From assembly GCF_019578655.1 (NCBI RefSeq), contig NC_063261.1:10176446-10240445 (forward strand): a stretch of DNA of 64,000 nt, read 5' to 3'. Positions 60,814 through 64,000 of the stretch are shown here, piece by piece. The position numbers were made by a program, and so were the translations under genes. The notes below the pieces were generated by a model that was not told the DNA's origin, made no database searches, and saw nothing but the letters and a program-made list of their open reading frames with translations. This DNA comes from Ricinus communis (Eukaryota > Streptophyta > Magnoliopsida > Malpighiales > Euphorbiaceae). Numbering within the stretch: position 1 is the first letter of the stretch; each line of letters begins with the position of its first letter.

Positions 60814-63735
60814 TACGACTCCCACCGTGGGCCCATGACCGGCACTAGGGAATGGGTAGGCTTAAGGCCACCGAAACCCGTAGTAAGCCTGACACTCACT
60901 GATTTAAACAAATCTCATCTCAAATTAATATTATTAAAGCCACAATTTATCTTAACAGCTACATTCTATAAAATACTTACCCGGTAAAAACTAGGCGAGA
61001 CCTGAAGCTCAGAAAATTTACAACTGATACATTTACTATTACTACTGCGGAGAATCTAAGATTTACCAATTTACATACCAAATCAAATACATCACCCGAT
61101 GATGAAGGAGTCAGTTGAATAAGAGTCATGGAGAACTAAATACTTAATCCGAAAAAATATAAATGGAGACTCTCGAGAGTGAGTTAAAATCAAATAATCT
61201 AGGGACTATTGCTTCTTCTCGGAAAACATAGATTATTCAAATCGATATCAAACCATACTATAATCATATCCTGTTTCCTTCACATAAAATATTAATCATT
61301 CGAATCAAAATATCAACCATGCACGTAAATACAAATCACATTATAATCAAATACCATAATAAATAAATAAATGAATAAATAAAAATATATTTTTACTTTT
61401 ACGGGACGAGTGGCTCGGTAGAACCCTAAACCCCAAAATCTAGTAGCCATTCGACTCTCTTAATCCAATAAGACTGGCGCCCCGAGAGCAATGCTCGACC
61501 AGGGACCTTACCTCCAGTCTGGTCACTTAAATATCCAAATAAGAAATCTAGTAGCCATTCGGCCCTCTTAATCCAATAAGACTGGCGCCCCGAGAGCAAT
61601 GCTCGACCAGGGACCTTACCTCCAGTCTGGTCACTTAAATATCCAAATAAGAAATCTAGTAGCCATTCGGCTCTTTTAATCCAATAAGACTGGCGCCCAG
61701 AGAGCTTAGCTCGACCAGGGACCTTACCTCCAGTCTGGTCACTTAAATTTCCAAATAAGCCGCTACTAGAGAGCAATGCTCGACCGGGGACCTTACTCCC
61801 GGCAACCACACTCTACTAAGCCCAGAGAGCGATGCTCACCGTAAGGTAGTCCTAATCTTTCTTTCTTAAAATTTTTACCTCTTTACCCTTTTCCTATCTC
61901 TCTCATATTATATTGGAACACTCATCCAACTCCTATGTTCTACTGCCGTCCCATCCTGAGTCATCATGCAATATTAAAATTGGTGATAAAGGAAAAACAT
62001 ATTTAAATAATAATTAAAAGCATCATGAAAATAATGATAATAATTAAATAAAAAATTAAAATTGCAAATGAATAATCACAGTAGCAAATCAAATTTTATG
62101 CATGACACGTGCATAAGCGACATATGACTTTAACTCACAGGATTGGGCCACCTCCTAGCTCTGCTCCGGTGCCTCGGTTGGAGCGAGCCGAACAGACAGA
62201 TCATCTAATCACGGAAAACAATTTATCAATACACTGAGACAATCCATCATTAATCCTAGGTCTAGACTCCTAGGACTGATTGTCTAAGAATCTCGACTCG
62301 GGAGAATTCTACCGAAAATCCGGCAGAACCTCCCCTACAACACGAACATTACCCCCATAAAAACGGGTCCAGGACCTGCCAGAAGAACACTTCAAATACT
62401 TAACGATTCAAACAATAGGAGTCGGGTCCCCAAACTTCACTATTTCCCGACTCCGCCACACAGCACAAAATACAAGGCAGGCAAACTGACAGACAATTAT
62501 TTTTGACTCACAAAAATCATCAAATACTCAATATAAACCATTAGACACAATTAAACCAAGAATTCCAAAATTAACGGGCCAAAGATAATTACCGAGACGC
62601 CGGCCGCCGGCCGACTCGCCCACCACGGAGTCCGATCGACGATCCGAACACACCATCGGACTCACAACGATGCGCTGATGACGATCCCTGCTTTCGATTT
62701 TCCGATCTGACACCCGATCATCCGGAGAGATTTGCGGACGATCTCGACTGTCGATTTGCAAACGAAGTCCGATCGCCACGAAACTAGTGCCATCACGAAG
62801 CTTGAGCTGAGGAGAGTCGGGATACGTCCTCCGATCTTCCATCCTCCGCCGGATCTCGCCGGAAAAACCCAAAAATGCCGGCTGCCACCATTTTCTCTCT
62901 CCACCGGATCTTCCATTTCCGGCCACCACTGTCGACACCGCCGCCGCCAAAACAAAGCCCTTGCCGAGAGGAGCCGATCGCCACTCGACTCGGCCGCCAA
63001 CACCGCCGGAATCACCGCTTCCCACGCTGATTCATTTATTTTCTACGGATGTCCACCTACCGACAACGCAAAGACCCGCCTCCTTCTTCACGTGCGACGC
63101 CCGCTTTCTCTCTCTCTTCCTTTCTTCTTCCCCGATTTCTTTCCCTTCAATATCGACATTTGACCCCTGAACTTTTCCTTATTGCAATTTGGTCCCTCAA
63201 CTTTCTTAATTACTTACAATTTCATCCTGCAGAATTCCAATTTGACCCCCAAACTTCTTTTTAGCCTTTCAATTAAGCCCCTAACTATTTAATTTGGGCC
63301 AAATCCGAATTATTGAAAATACACAATTACAAAAATACCCCTGACCGACATTTATTTATGAAAATACCAAACTCACAAATTTCCATTAAACCCTCACAAA
63401 AATAAAATTATACTTTTAATCCTTATTCCAAAATAATCCTCCAATTAAATCCTATACACAATTAAATTAAATAATCAATTTCCAACTCAAAATTTAATAC
63501 TACTAATCAATTATAATACCAATTTTCTCAAAATTCTTTTATAAAAACATCCCTTACAATTTCTATCATAATTTTCCAATATATAATTTTATTTATATAA
63601 ATATGCATTTGGAAAAATTTGAATAACCAAAATATAATCATTTCTCAAATAGTTTACTTGAATAAAAATAAAGCTAAAATTAACTTAAATAAAAACTCAC
63701 TATTAAATATATAAAAAAAAATTCCGGGTGTTACA
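60814..63735 (-). mobile_element. LTR I, mosaic copy with eroded start
   Basis: A family LTR on the minus strand, ending CGGGTGTTACA at 63735. The start is altered (TACGACTCCCACCGTGGGC instead of TGTCACGACCCC) and no target duplication is evident. Positions 60830-61740 track H closely. Positions about 61760-62120 instead track F and G (GTCCCATCCTGAGTCATCATGC, ATGCATGACACGTGCATAA), after which it resembles H again. It carries three 108-bp tandem modules. The frame at 62528-63025 is open. Confidence 0.88.
61437..61760 (-). repeat. 108-bp tandem repeat in LTR I
   Basis: AATCTAGTAGCCATTC starts at 61437, 61545 and 61653, exactly 108 bases apart. Each module holds GACTGGCGCC and GCTCGACCAGGGACC. 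Because 108 is a multiple of three, the minus strand shows a 36-residue periodic frame (61426-61809), which is not a convincing gene. Confidence 0.92.
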
Positions 63736-64000
63736 GCCTCGTAGAAGGGATAAATTTTTTAATATGAGAAAACAACCCTGTAAGAGGGGTATATTTATTA
63801 ATATTAGAAAACAACCCCGTAATACGGGGATATTTATCAATAAGAGAAAATAACCCTATAATTTTGGTATATTTATGCGTATGAGAAAACAACGCCTTAA
63901 ATGGGGTAATTTTATAATATGAAAAATAACCCCGTAAAAGGGGTATATTTGTCAATATAGGAAAATATCTTTGTAAAACGTGTATATTTATGAATTTGAG
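63736..64000 (+). repeat. satellite array 8, continuing beyond the window
   Basis: Type 1 subunits e to k in the usual order, running to the window end. Confidence 0.92.

Noticed and set aside
61426..61809. A 127-codon minus-strand protein with 36-residue repeats
   Set aside because: It is the translation of 108-bp noncoding LTR modules; no similar frame persists in other copies.

Overview
This window is nuclear heterochromatin from a plant, most likely a dicot. I see no host protein gene, rRNA, tRNA or CRISPR array. The plant call rests on an Athila-type Ty3/gypsy gag-protease relic with a tRNA-Asp-like primer site, and on a second LTR retrotransposon family whose only complete copy has an initiator-tRNA-Met primer site. 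Two sequence classes fill nearly all of the 64 kb: a satellite (about 27.5 kb, some 43%) and LTR retrotransposon pieces inserted into it.

The satellite has nested periodicity. The basic subunit is about 39 bp: an AT-rich sequence holding one small GC palindrome, CCCC-N6-GGGG or a variant. About eleven different subunits, called a to k here, follow in fixed order to make a higher-order repeat (HOR) of about 426 bp. Forms of about 387 and 350 bp lack one or two subunits. Arrays lie at 2086-3581, 11195-15598, 20405-25354, 32630-41725, 44744-45174, 48094-50617, 56452-60813 and 63736-64000, all in the same orientation. They look like one original array split by insertions.

Insertions from left to right: (A) the 3' part of a plus-strand LTR, 1-2085. 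(B) An Athila-like non-autonomous element on the minus strand, 3582-11194, with both LTRs, PBS, PPT, a broken gag-protease region and a GAGAA target duplication, but no reverse transcriptase or integrase. (C) An inverted pair of LTR pieces, 15599-17730 (+) and 17731-20404 (-), forming a giant foldback. (D) A complete LARD-like element, 25355-32629 (+), with about 3-kb LTRs, a 1.6-kb noncoding interior and a GAAAA target duplication. (E) A solo LTR, 41726-44743 (-), with a GGTAT duplication. (F) An LTR with a truncated end, 45175-48093 (-). (G) An LTR split into 50618-52708 and 55663-56451 (-) by (H), a nested solo LTR at 52709-55662 with a TTCTT duplication. (I) A mosaic LTR, 60814-63735 (-).

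A and C to I belong to one LTR family, with ends TGTAATACCCG and GTCGTGACA. The family has far more LTRs than interiors here, which points to frequent LTR-LTR recombination. The gag-protease region in B is the only recognisable protein-coding sequence, and it is broken by stops and frameshifts. Many apparent open frames, including repeats of a 13-residue peptide, come from the satellite period of 39 bp (13 codons) and are probably not genes.
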